Shown here piece by piece: positions 25,888-33,176 of a stretch of 64,000 nucleotides of DNA. Source of the stretch: Flavobacterium sp. ACN6. Lineage in GTDB: Bacteria; Bacteroidota; Bacteroidia; Flavobacteriales; Flavobacteriaceae. The notes beneath the pieces were generated by a model. That model ran no database searches and was not told the origin of the DNA. It was given only the letters and a program-made list of their open reading frames with translations. Position 1 is the stretch's first letter. Each line of letters opens with the position of its first letter. Location of the stretch: the NCBI RefSeq assembly GCF_002304005.1, contig NZ_MRCQ01000008.1, positions 1-64,000 of the forward strand. Reading direction: 5' to 3'. A program made the position numbers and the translations under genes.

Positions 25888-26565
25888 GTGGGAAGTAAAA
25901 ATAAACTTAAGAGATTCAGAGAAAACGAAACATTTCAAAACGTTTTTCAACCAACCAGAGAAGAAGTTGTTGGCGATTTAATGCCTTTAAAAGGAAAATG
26001 GAATTCTGATTTCTTTAAAAATGATAATCCGTTAATCTTAGAATTAGGATGCGGAAAAGGTGAATACTCTGTTGGTTTAGCTGAAAAATACCCAGACAAA
26101 AATTTTATCGGAATTGATATTAAAGGTGCCCGTTTCTGGCGCGGTGCTAAAACTGCTGTTGAAGACGGTCTTCATAATGTTGCTTTTGTGCGCACTCAGA
26201 TCGAATTGATCGATCATATTTTTGCTGAAAATGAAGTAGACGAAATCTGGATTACTTTCCCAGATCCGCAGATTAAATACAAAAGAACGAAACACAGAAT
26301 GACGAATTCTGAGTTCTTGAAATTGTACAAAAAAATCCTGAAAAAAGACGGTGTCGTAAATCTTAAAACCGACAGCGAATTCATGCACGGATATACTCTT
26401 GGATTGCTTCATGGTGAAGGTCACGAAGTATTATATGCCAATCATAATGTGTACAAAAATGAAGGAAGTCCTGAAGTTGTAACTGCGATTCAGACATTTT
26501 ATGAGAAACAATATTTAGAAATTAACAAGGCAATTACGTATATTCGTTTCAAAATTAAAGACTAA
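25888..26565 (+). CDS. trmB: tRNA (guanine-N7)-methyltransferase
   Basis: A 225-residue SAM-dependent enzyme that makes m7G46 in the tRNA variable loop. It shows the SAM motif LELGCGKGEYSVGLAEKYPDKNFIGIDIKG (about 49-78) and the TrmB signature ITFPDPQIKYKRTKHRM near 120. The start is GTG at 25888, giving MGSKNKLKRFRENETF; the basic N-terminus is typical of this family and no ATG fits better. A -7 promoter element lies just upstream. A LysE-type exporter gene follows 43 bases later and is probably co-transcribed. Confidence 0.96.
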   Translation: MGSKNKLKRFRENETFQNVFQPTREEVVGDLMPLKGKWNSDFFKNDNPLILELGCGKGEYSVGLAEKYPDKNFIGIDIKGARFWRGAKTAVEDGLHNVAFVRTQIELIDHIFAENEVDEIWITFPDPQIKYKRTKHRMTNSEFLKLYKKILKKDGVVNLKTDSEFMHGYTLGLLHGEGHEVLYANHNVYKNEGSPEVVTAIQTFYEKQYLEINKAITYIRFKIKD

Positions 26566-26608
26566 TTTAGTATACAAAAAACTATCTTTTAACCACTTAA
26601 ACAACTGA

Positions 26609-27247
26609 ATGGTATATCTTACTCCATTACTTTCAGGCTTTATTGCCGCTGCAATTGGGATTTTTCCACCGGGATTAATCAACATGACGGCTGCCAAAAT
26701 AAATTTGAAAGAAGGAAAAAAGAATGCTTTATGGTTTGTTATTGGTGCGGTTTTAGTGATTTTTTTTCAGGTCTACGTTGCCGTTTTATTTGCACAAGTA
26801 ATTGATAATCGACCAGATGTTTTGACGCTTTTGCGCGAGGTTGGTTTTGTTATCTTTTCAATCTTAACGATATACTTTTTGTTTATTGCAAAAGATCCTA
26901 AAACCAAGAAAAAATCGAAGATCAAAAAAAGCAGTAAAAAAAGCCGTTTCTTTCTTGGGATGCTTCTTTCTGGATTGAATTTCTTTCCTATTCCGTATTA
27001 CGTTGTTGTAAGCGTTACTTTGGCTTCTTATCATCTTTTTGTATTTGAAAACAGTATTATTTTCACTTTCGTTTTAGGATCTATTTTAGGTTCTTTTGCC
27101 GTTTTGTACAGTTATATTGCTTTCTTCGGAAGAATAGAAAAGAAAACCGATTACTTAATGCGCAACATGAACACGATCATTGGAAGTATTACTGGTCTGA
27201 TTGCTATTGTAACTCTTTTTAATATTCTGAACTATTATTTCGGATAA
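26609..27247 (+). CDS. LysE-type exporter / membrane protein
   Basis: A 212-residue inner-membrane protein with about six helices. The opening LLSGFIAAAIGIFPPGLINMTAAKI follows the LysE/RhtB pattern, where a PGP-like turn occurs in the first helix. A basic linker (KDPKTKKKSKIKKSSKKS) separates the third and fourth helices, as in the family. LysE proteins export amino acids or related compounds; the substrate here is not evident. It follows trmB closely on the same strand. Confidence 0.8.
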   Translation: MVYLTPLLSGFIAAAIGIFPPGLINMTAAKINLKEGKKNALWFVIGAVLVIFFQVYVAVLFAQVIDNRPDVLTLLREVGFVIFSILTIYFLFIAKDPKTKKKSKIKKSSKKSRFFLGMLLSGLNFFPIPYYVVVSVTLASYHLFVFENSIIFTFVLGSILGSFAVLYSYIAFFGRIEKKTDYLMRNMNTIIGSITGLIAIVTLFNILNYYFG

Positions 27248-27307
27248 TAATAGCTATAGATTTCACCAGATTTAAATCAATATTTTTTACTTTGTGCTGA
27301 ATATTTT

Positions 27308-27446
27308 CACGCAGATTTTAAAAGATTTAAGCAGATAAATATTTAATTTTATTCTTAATGTCTTATTCTAATAGCTATTGGGAATGGCAAAAAGATTCTT
27401 AAAAATTGTAAATTTAAAATTCGTGTTCATTCCTGTAATTCGTGGC
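27308..27446. repeat. Degenerate dispersed repeat, families D/E
   Basis: ACGCAGATTTTAAAAGATTTAAGCAG, TAGCTATTGGGAA and CGTGTTCATTCCTGTAATTCGTGGCAAAA-type words line up with those at 45360-45479 and 52040-52200. It looks like a decayed copy that reaches to within a few bases of the next ATG. Confidence 0.45.
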
Positions 27447-27453
27447 AAAAATT

Positions 27454-27780
27454 ATGGCTGAGGAAAATTTTTTCGAAAGAGTTTATGTAATTGCAAGACA
27501 GATTCCGTACGGAAAAGTAACTTCTTATGGTGCAATTGCAAAAGCATTGGGTGCCGCTCGTTCTGCCAGAATGGTGGGCTGGGCGATGAATGCCTGCCAT
27601 AATATGGATGATGTCCCAGCGCACAGAGTAGTAAATCAAAAAGGACTTTTGACAGGAAAACATCACTTCGACGGAACTAATTTAATGCAGCAACTTTTAG
27701 AAAACGAAGGCATTAAAGTGATTAATAATCAAATTGTTGATTTAGAAAAACACTTTTGGAAACCAGAGGTTGAACTTTAA
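27454..27780 (+). CDS. Alkyltransferase-like protein (MGMT family, no acceptor cysteine)
   Basis: A 108-residue DNA-binding protein made of the C-terminal domain of O6-alkylguanine alkyltransferases: YGAIAKALGAARSARMVGWAMNAC, then PAHRVVNQKG, GLLTGKHHFDG and QLLENEGI. The active-site PCHR of true methyltransferases is PAHR, so the cysteine that takes the alkyl group is alanine. Such ATL proteins bind O6-alkylguanine lesions and hand them to nucleotide excision repair. I chose ATG 27454 over an upstream GTG at 27442 that falls inside a repeat word. It ends before a large palindrome that probably serves as terminator. Confidence 0.92.
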   Translation: MAEENFFERVYVIARQIPYGKVTSYGAIAKALGAARSARMVGWAMNACHNMDDVPAHRVVNQKGLLTGKHHFDGTNLMQQLLENEGIKVINNQIVDLEKHFWKPEVEL

Positions 27781-27823
27781 TTTCACCACATAAGTTCGTT
27801 TTAAGTTTGCTTTACTTTATCAA

Positions 27824-27888
27824 TTAATCGCGCAAAGACGCAGAGTCGCTAAGTTTTCCTTTGCGACTCTGCGTCTTTGCGCGATTAA
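27824..27888. repeat. Perfect 26-bp palindrome, family A, also a likely bidirectional terminator
   Basis: Left arm 27824-27849 (TTAATCGCGCAAAGACGCAG..) and right arm 27863-27888 are exact reverse complements over 26 bases with a 13-base loop. It lies between the convergent ends of the alkyltransferase-like gene and the histidine kinase gene. It shares words with 173-217 and 23414-23469. A lone arm of family B (ACTTATATGG) follows near 27943. Confidence 0.9.
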
Positions 27889-27962
27889 ATACCAATAACT
27901 TTCCGTAAAATTTATACGCAACGTTTAAATGAACTCATATCACTTATATGGTTCAAGAAAAA

Positions 27963-29288
27963 TCAAATCAAGCAAATAACAAAATCGGTTTTTTCGGCAT
28001 CGGTTTGATAACTTAGATAACCGCCGTGCGCTTCGATAATATTTTTTGAAAGCGTCAATCCAATTCCGGCGCCGTCTTTTCTGGTGGTGAAGAAAGGCAG
28101 GAAAACCTTATCTCTAATTTCAGGATCCACTCCTCTTCCATTATCCGAAATCACAATAAAAAAGCGATTGTTTTCTGTATAACTCGAAAGTATTAATTTC
28201 TTTTCCGTTTTCTCTTTTAAAGCATGAATACTATTGGTAATCAAATTAATAATCACCTGTTCCATCTGGTTTTTATCTATCAATATAGAACGAGAACTAT
28301 TGATTTCATTAATCAATTCGATTCCTTCCGCTTTCAAAATAGGACTCATAATACGCAGACAATCTTCAAACAATACATTAATCTGTGTCATTTGTTTATT
28401 TGGCGTTGGGAGCATTGCCAGCTTTCTATAATTCTCCACAAAAACCTGTAAATGATCGCTTCTGTTTATAATGGTAGAAATACTGCTTTTAATATCTTCA
28501 AAATCATCCTCTTCTAATTTTTCCTGATCTACAATGTGCAGTAAATTCTGCGAAAGCGCACGGATTGGCGTTAAGGAATTCATTAATTCATGCGAAATGA
28601 TTTTCATCAAATTAATCCAGGCTTCTTTTTCTTTTTTCTCAATAACGCGCTGAATACTATCTAATAAAATAATAAAATACTCCTTATCATAAGTTTGTGT
28701 ATACGAAGTCTGCAGCATAAAAGTCTGCAGATCCTGCTCTTCGATTTTTATCGAAATAGCCGTTTTAAGTTCGGCAAAACCAACATTTTCAATTTCGCTG
28801 CAAAGCGCAGGCAGATAATTTTTAAGATATTTCCAATGACTTACTTTTGGCACTTTGAATAACTTCGAGAAACAATCATTCATTAAAAAAATCGACCAAG
28901 TATCATTCTCCTTCTCCAAGATTAATGCTGCAGTGTCAATACTGTTCAATATCGAACGATAAATAAGTTCTTTTGAAGTCTGCTCTTGTTTTTGGATTTT
29001 CAGCGTATCGTATAACACATAAAGGCTGTTAAAATTGTCTTTTTTATGTTCTGCTGAAAAGTTTGCAGAAAAATCATCGTGCAAAATGGAGTTTATAGTT
29101 TTATCATAAAATGACAATTGGTTTTTGACAAAAAAATACATTTCAAACAGAAAAACCAAAACAAAAAAACCAACTAAAAGGGCATTAAATCGAAATCCTT
29201 TGTACAGCAGAAATGCACTGCATAAAAACAGTGTCATAATTAACAAAACCCTTACAAACAAGGCATTATAAAACTTCCAATTCTTCAT
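27963..29288 (-). CDS. Sensor histidine kinase
   Basis: A 441-residue membrane kinase. Two adjacent helices (about 12-30 and 34-54) with almost no periplasmic loop lead to a cytosolic PAS-like region (about 105-215). A HisKA-type domain follows with the phospho-accepting histidine in IISHELMNSLTPIR (about residue 233), then an ATPase domain with N box NQMEQVIINLITNSIHAL, G1 DNGRGVD, F box FLPFF and G2 GAGIGL. The lack of a sensor loop suggests it senses a cytosolic or membrane signal. The response regulator gene lies just upstream on the same strand, so it is the likely partner. The pair is divergent from a HlyD/ABC efflux operon. Confidence 0.94.
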   Translation of the reverse strand: MKNWKFYNALFVRVLLIMTLFLCSAFLLYKGFRFNALLVGFFVLVFLFEMYFFVKNQLSFYDKTINSILHDDFSANFSAEHKKDNFNSLYVLYDTLKIQKQEQTSKELIYRSILNSIDTAALILEKENDTWSIFLMNDCFSKLFKVPKVSHWKYLKNYLPALCSEIENVGFAELKTAISIKIEEQDLQTFMLQTSYTQTYDKEYFIILLDSIQRVIEKKEKEAWINLMKIISHELMNSLTPIRALSQNLLHIVDQEKLEEDDFEDIKSSISTIINRSDHLQVFVENYRKLAMLPTPNKQMTQINVLFEDCLRIMSPILKAEGIELINEINSSRSILIDKNQMEQVIINLITNSIHALKEKTEKKLILSSYTENNRFFIVISDNGRGVDPEIRDKVFLPFFTTRKDGAGIGLTLSKNIIEAHGGYLSYQTDAEKTDFVICLI

Positions 29289-29344
29289 GTTTTTATGTTT
29301 ATTGGTATAGGTAAAAAGGATTAAATATTCCCAATTAATTTCCT

Positions 29345-29457
29345 ATTTTATTTAAATTGTCTCCAGCTTTAGCTGGAGAATAATTTCTTTATAGCCTCCA
29401 GTATAATCTTACTATTTACGTGCAGCTAAAGCTGGACGCTATTCATTTTATTTAAAT
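29345..29457. repeat. Palindromic insert flanked by 13-bp direct repeats
   Basis: TCCAGCTTTAGCTG (29362-29375) and its exact reverse complement CAGCTAAAGCTGGA (29423-29436) form a large inverted repeat; the first arm is itself nearly palindromic (CTCCAGC-TTTA.. GCTGGAG). The pair is enclosed by two copies of ATTTTATTTAAAT at 29345-29357 and 29445-29457, exactly 100 bases apart. It fills the space between the response regulator stop and the kinase start. Confidence 0.75.
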
Positions 29458-30822
29458 CTAATTCTTCAAATCATATTTTTCGATTCTTCGATATAAGGCG
29501 GCGCGCGACAAACCTAATTCTTCGGCGGTTTTACTGATGTTTCCATTGTGTTTGAATAATGCTTTCTCAATGGCACTTTTTTCCAATTCAGATAATGGGT
29601 TTTCATCATTTTCCTGAATTTCCTCAAAGTCCAAAATATCCAAATCCATTACAGAAATCGTGTTGTTTTCAGCCAAAATCAAAGCACGCTCGATTTTATT
29701 TTCCATTTCGCGCACATTTCCTTTCCACGGATATTTTTCTAAATATGGCGCTGCATTGTCATCAAAATGCCATCCCGCAGCTTCGGAACCATTATCGTAT
29801 TTTTCAGCAACCTGCTCTAAAATAAAAATTGCCATTGGCACAATATCATCTTTTCTTTCGCGAAGAGACGGCAGATTAATTTCCATTGTATTTATTCGAT
29901 AAAGCAAATCTTCCCGGAAAGTTTTATTCTTTACTTCGGCTTTAATATCGCTGTTTGTCGCCGCAATAATGCGCACATTTAGCGGTCTGGGTTTGCTTTC
30001 TCCCAAACGCGTTACCATTTTTGTCTGTAAAACATGAAGCAGTTTAGCCTGAAGATGAAGCGGAATATTTCCAATTTCGTCTAAGAAAATAGTTCCGTTT
30101 GAAGCAGTTTCAAAACGTCCGGGCGTATCAATTTTGGCATCTGTAAAAGCTCCTTTGGCATAACCAAAAAGTTCGCTTTCGAATAAATTATCACTTAGCG
30201 AACCCAAATCGACATGCACAAACGGCTGATTCCTTCTTTCAGAATGCTGGTGAATAAACTCCGCAAACACATATTTTCCTGTTCCATTTTCGCCTAAAAT
30301 CAAAACATTGGCGTCTGTTTTGGCTACTTTTTCAGCCATAGAATAGGCTTGTTTTATTTTGGCAGAAGTGCCGACAAAATACTTTTTCTCCGTCTTTTCT
30401 GTTTTTTCAACACTTGTTTTTTTGCTGTTTTTTCTGCTTTCAACTACAGCTTTGTCAATTGTTTCCAGTAATTTTTCATTGTTCCAAGGTTTTAGAACAT
30501 AGTCAAAAGCTCCAATTTTTATGCCTTCAACAGCAGTTTCAATTTTACCAAAAGCGGTCATTAAAATAACAATCGTTTGTGGTGAAAGTGTTTTTATTTC
30601 TTTCAGCCAATGAATTCCTTCCCGCCCATCTTCAAAACCAATTCGGTAATTCATGTCCAGTAAAACCACATTGATCTCATTTTCGCTCAAAAGGGAAATG
30701 ATTTTTTTTGGATTGTTGGTCGTAAAAATCGTTTCAAAATGTTTTTTGAGAATCATTTTTGCCGAAAAAAGAATTTCTTCCTGATCGTCAACAACTAATA
30801 TTTGGGCTTGTTTTTTTCTCAT
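29458..30822 (-). CDS. Sigma-54-dependent response regulator (NtrC family)
   Basis: A 454-residue activator. The receiver domain (1-120) has acidic DD at 12-13, phospho-acceptor D56 in VVLLDMNYR and the conserved lysine in VLKPW. The AAA+ domain (about 150-385) has Walker A GENGTGK, the sigma-54 contact loop as GAFTDA in place of the usual GAFTGA, and Walker B GTIFLDEIG. A Fis-type HTH ends the protein (NISKTAEELGLSRAALYRRIEKY). When phosphorylated by the downstream kinase it should activate sigma-54 promoters. A -24/-12 promoter and two palindromes in the divergent intergenic space make the HlyD/ABC operon its likely target. Confidence 0.95.
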   Translation of the reverse strand: MRKKQAQILVVDDQEEILFSAKMILKKHFETIFTTNNPKKIISLLSENEINVVLLDMNYRIGFEDGREGIHWLKEIKTLSPQTIVILMTAFGKIETAVEGIKIGAFDYVLKPWNNEKLLETIDKAVVESRKNSKKTSVEKTEKTEKKYFVGTSAKIKQAYSMAEKVAKTDANVLILGENGTGKYVFAEFIHQHSERRNQPFVHVDLGSLSDNLFESELFGYAKGAFTDAKIDTPGRFETASNGTIFLDEIGNIPLHLQAKLLHVLQTKMVTRLGESKPRPLNVRIIAATNSDIKAEVKNKTFREDLLYRINTMEINLPSLRERKDDIVPMAIFILEQVAEKYDNGSEAAGWHFDDNAAPYLEKYPWKGNVREMENKIERALILAENNTISVMDLDILDFEEIQENDENPLSELEKSAIEKALFKHNGNISKTAEELGLSRAALYRRIEKYDLKN

Positions 30823-30836
30823 GTGGTGTTTTTTCT

Positions 30837-30873
30837 GTCCGCTTCCGAACGGTCAACTGTTCATTATCGAACA
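30837..30873. promoter_or_regulatory. Two palindromic enhancer-like sites for the NtrC-type activator
   Basis: GTCCGCTTCCGAAC (30837-30850) and TGTTCATTATCGAACA (30858-30873) share the form GTtCG-N-CGAAC and have centres about 22 bases apart, two helical turns. They lie 65-100 bases upstream of the sigma-54 type promoter, the usual distance for activator binding. Confidence 0.6.
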
Positions 30874-30937
30874 CTCCTTTTTCAAAGCTAACTTAAAAGC
30901 TTCTTTAAAATCAATACTTTACAAATAATAAATTTTA

Positions 30938-30953
30938 TGGCACAGTATTTACC
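30938..30953 (+). promoter_or_regulatory. Sigma-54 (-24/-12) promoter candidate
   Basis: TGGCACAGTATTTACC matches TGGCAC-N5-TTGC with one change (TTAC). It lies 29 bases before the ATG of the adaptor gene and downstream of two palindromes beside an NtrC-family regulator gene. Confidence 0.65.
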
Positions 30954-30981
30954 TATTGATTATCAGTAAAATAAATTAAAA

Positions 30982-32229
30982 ATGGACAAGATAATTCCTC
31001 GTAAAAATAAAAAATTTAGGTATCTCGCAATAGCAATTGCTGTTTTTTTAGTTTTGCTGGTAATCATCACTTTTGCTTTTAGTTCGAAAAGAACGCTAAA
31101 TGTAAAAGCAGAAGAACTGGTAATTCAAAAAGCAGAAAAAGCCTTTTTTGAAGACTTTGTAGTTTTTCAGGCAAAAGTGGAACCTTTAAATGTAATGCTG
31201 GTAAACGTTACTGAAGGCGGTTCTGTAAAAGAAATTTTTGTAGAAAACGGCGCAATGGTTACCAAAGGACAATCGCTGGCCCGACTATACAATCCAAACA
31301 CAGAATTGAATTATCTGACTCAGGAAACTGCTATTATCGAGCAGATCAATAATTTAAATACGGGAAAATTAAATATCAGAAATCAGGAATTAAACTTAAC
31401 CAAAGATTTTGTTCTGATCGAACATGATTACAACGATGCGAAAAGATTATACGATATGAATTCTAAGCTTTTTGAGAAAGATGTAATTTCTAAAAATGAC
31501 TGGAATACGTTTAAAGAAAGTCTGCGTTTTCAGGAAGAACGTAAAAGAACGATTCAGCAGAGTATTCAAAAAGAAAAACAAAGCAATCAGGTTCAGATTT
31601 CTCAAATTAACCGCTCTATTCAAACCATGGAAAAGAGTTTGGATATCCTGAGAAACAACAAAAAGAACTTTTTAATCACAGCGCCGGAATCTGGCAGGCT
31701 GACTTCTTTTGAACCAGTTTTAGGAAAAACTTTTCAGGCGGGAGCGAGCATCGGAAAAATTGACTCTAATAAAGGATATAAACTTATAGCAGAAGTGGAT
31801 GAGTTTTATTTGGAAAAAATTAGAGAAGGATTAAAAGGCCAAGTTGAATTTAAGGGCAAAACTCTTGAAATTATGGTTACGAAAGTAATTCCAGAAGTAA
31901 AAAGCGGCCGTTTTACTGTAGAACTAGCGTTTATATCTAAGGAAACTATTGTGTTGCAAGACGGACTTAGTTTTGGCGTAAAACTGATTTTATCAGAAAA
32001 GAACAAAACACTGGTAATTCCGAGAGGAAGTTTTAATCAGGAAGCAGCAGGAAAATGGATTTTTGTAGTAAAAGGAAATAAAGCCGAAAGAAGAAATATA
32101 AAATTAGGACGCGAAAATCCTTCTTATTATGAAGTTTTAGAAGGCTTAAAAGAAGGCGAATCTGTAATTACTTCTTCTTATTCAGATTATAAAGATATCG
32201 AAGAGCTTTCGCTTGAGAAAAGTAATTAG
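30982..32229 (+). CDS. HlyD/MacA-type efflux adaptor
   Basis: A 415-residue periplasmic adaptor that would link an inner-membrane transporter to an outer-membrane channel. A membrane helix (about 13-34) is followed by a beta-barrel/lipoyl half with GGSVKEIFVENGAMVTKGQSLARL, a long coiled-coil hairpin (about 110-225), the second lipoyl half TAPESGRLTSF, and a barrel with IPRGSF and GLKEGESVITS. The ATPase and permease genes follow on the same strand; no TolC-like channel gene is in the window after them. Expression is probably from the sigma-54 promoter. Confidence 0.93.
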   Translation: MDKIIPRKNKKFRYLAIAIAVFLVLLVIITFAFSSKRTLNVKAEELVIQKAEKAFFEDFVVFQAKVEPLNVMLVNVTEGGSVKEIFVENGAMVTKGQSLARLYNPNTELNYLTQETAIIEQINNLNTGKLNIRNQELNLTKDFVLIEHDYNDAKRLYDMNSKLFEKDVISKNDWNTFKESLRFQEERKRTIQQSIQKEKQSNQVQISQINRSIQTMEKSLDILRNNKKNFLITAPESGRLTSFEPVLGKTFQAGASIGKIDSNKGYKLIAEVDEFYLEKIREGLKGQVEFKGKTLEIMVTKVIPEVKSGRFTVELAFISKETIVLQDGLSFGVKLILSEKNKTLVIPRGSFNQEAAGKWIFVVKGNKAERRNIKLGRENPSYYEVLEGLKEGESVITSSYSDYKDIEELSLEKSN

Positions 32230-32335
32230 TATCCAGTTGCAGTCGCAGTTTACAATTCACAATTTACAATTATAAAATCATCGTTTCAATCATCAATCAA
32301 AAAACATAATAATAACATTCAAAACCTTAAAAATT

Positions 32336-33043
32336 ATGATCACAATTCAGAATTTAACCAAAGTTTTTAGAACAGAAGAAATAGAAACTGCTGCTTTGAG
32401 CGGTATCAACTTAGAAATAAAAAAAGGAGATTTTTTAACGATAATGGGACCTTCGGGCTGTGGAAAATCGACTTTATTAAATATAATTGGACTTCTTGAC
32501 AGCGCAAGCGACGGAAGCTACAAATTATTAGATCAGGAAATGATTGGTCTAAAGGAGAAAGGAAGAGCAAAAGTGAGAAAAGAAAACATTGGTTTCATTT
32601 TTCAAAACTTCAACTTAATCGATGAACTTTCGGTTTACGATAATATCGAACTGCCGCTTCTTTATAATAATGTGAAAGCTTCTGACAGAAAACACAAAAT
32701 CGAAGCTATTGCCGAAAAACTGAATATTTCTCATCGTTTGAAACATTTCCCGCAGCAGCTTTCGGGTGGACAACAACAAAGAGTTGCCGTTGCAAGAGCT
32801 TTGGTTAATGACCCGAAAATCATTCTTGCCGATGAGCCAACTGGAAATTTAGATAGTAAAAATGGTAACGAAGTAATGGAACTTTTAACCGATTTACATG
32901 CTAAAGGCGCTACAATCCTGATGGTTACCCACTCTGATTATGATGCTTCTTTTTCGCAAAGAACTATTCACATGAAAGACGGAGTTATATTTTCTGAAAA
33001 ATTAAATCAGCGAAATGTTGATGTTTTTATGGACGCTAAATAA
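32336..33043 (+). CDS. ABC transporter ATP-binding protein (MacB/LolD type)
   Basis: A 235-residue ATPase with Walker A GPSGCGKST (about 38-46), the Q-loop in FIFQNFNLIDELSVYDNIELPL, signature LSGGQQQRVAVARAL, Walker B ILADEPTGNLDS and H-loop histidine in MVTHSDYDA. The pattern is that of the LolD/MacB/FtsE group that drives FtsX-like permeases by mechanotransmission. The gap of 106 bases after the adaptor contains a decayed repeat-like stretch. The separate permease gene follows after a 24-codon frame. Confidence 0.95.
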   Translation: MITIQNLTKVFRTEEIETAALSGINLEIKKGDFLTIMGPSGCGKSTLLNIIGLLDSASDGSYKLLDQEMIGLKEKGRAKVRKENIGFIFQNFNLIDELSVYDNIELPLLYNNVKASDRKHKIEAIAEKLNISHRLKHFPQQLSGGQQQRVAVARALVNDPKIILADEPTGNLDSKNGNEVMELLTDLHAKGATILMVTHSDYDASFSQRTIHMKDGVIFSEKLNQRNVDVFMDAK

Positions 33044-33047
33044 TTAA

Positions 33048-33122
33048 ATGATGATTAAAATTATTGTAACTGCATTGGTAGTTCTGGTAGAACTTGTCTG
33101 CAAAATTTTCACACTTATCTAA
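33048..33122 (+). CDS. Putative 24-residue membrane peptide
   Basis: Four bases after the ATPase stop, two consecutive ATGs (33048, 33051) open a frame coding for MMIKIIVTALVVLVELVCKI and four more residues (FTLI). It is one uninterrupted hydrophobic helix with a basic residue at each end, like known small membrane subunits. It lies between the ATPase and permease genes of one transporter. No family is recognised, and such a short frame can arise by chance. Confidence 0.35.
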   Translation: MMIKIIVTALVVLVELVCKIFTLI

Positions 33123-33176
33123 ACCCGAAAAGGTTTTACAAAAACAGCCATATCAACTATAAAAATATACAACAAA

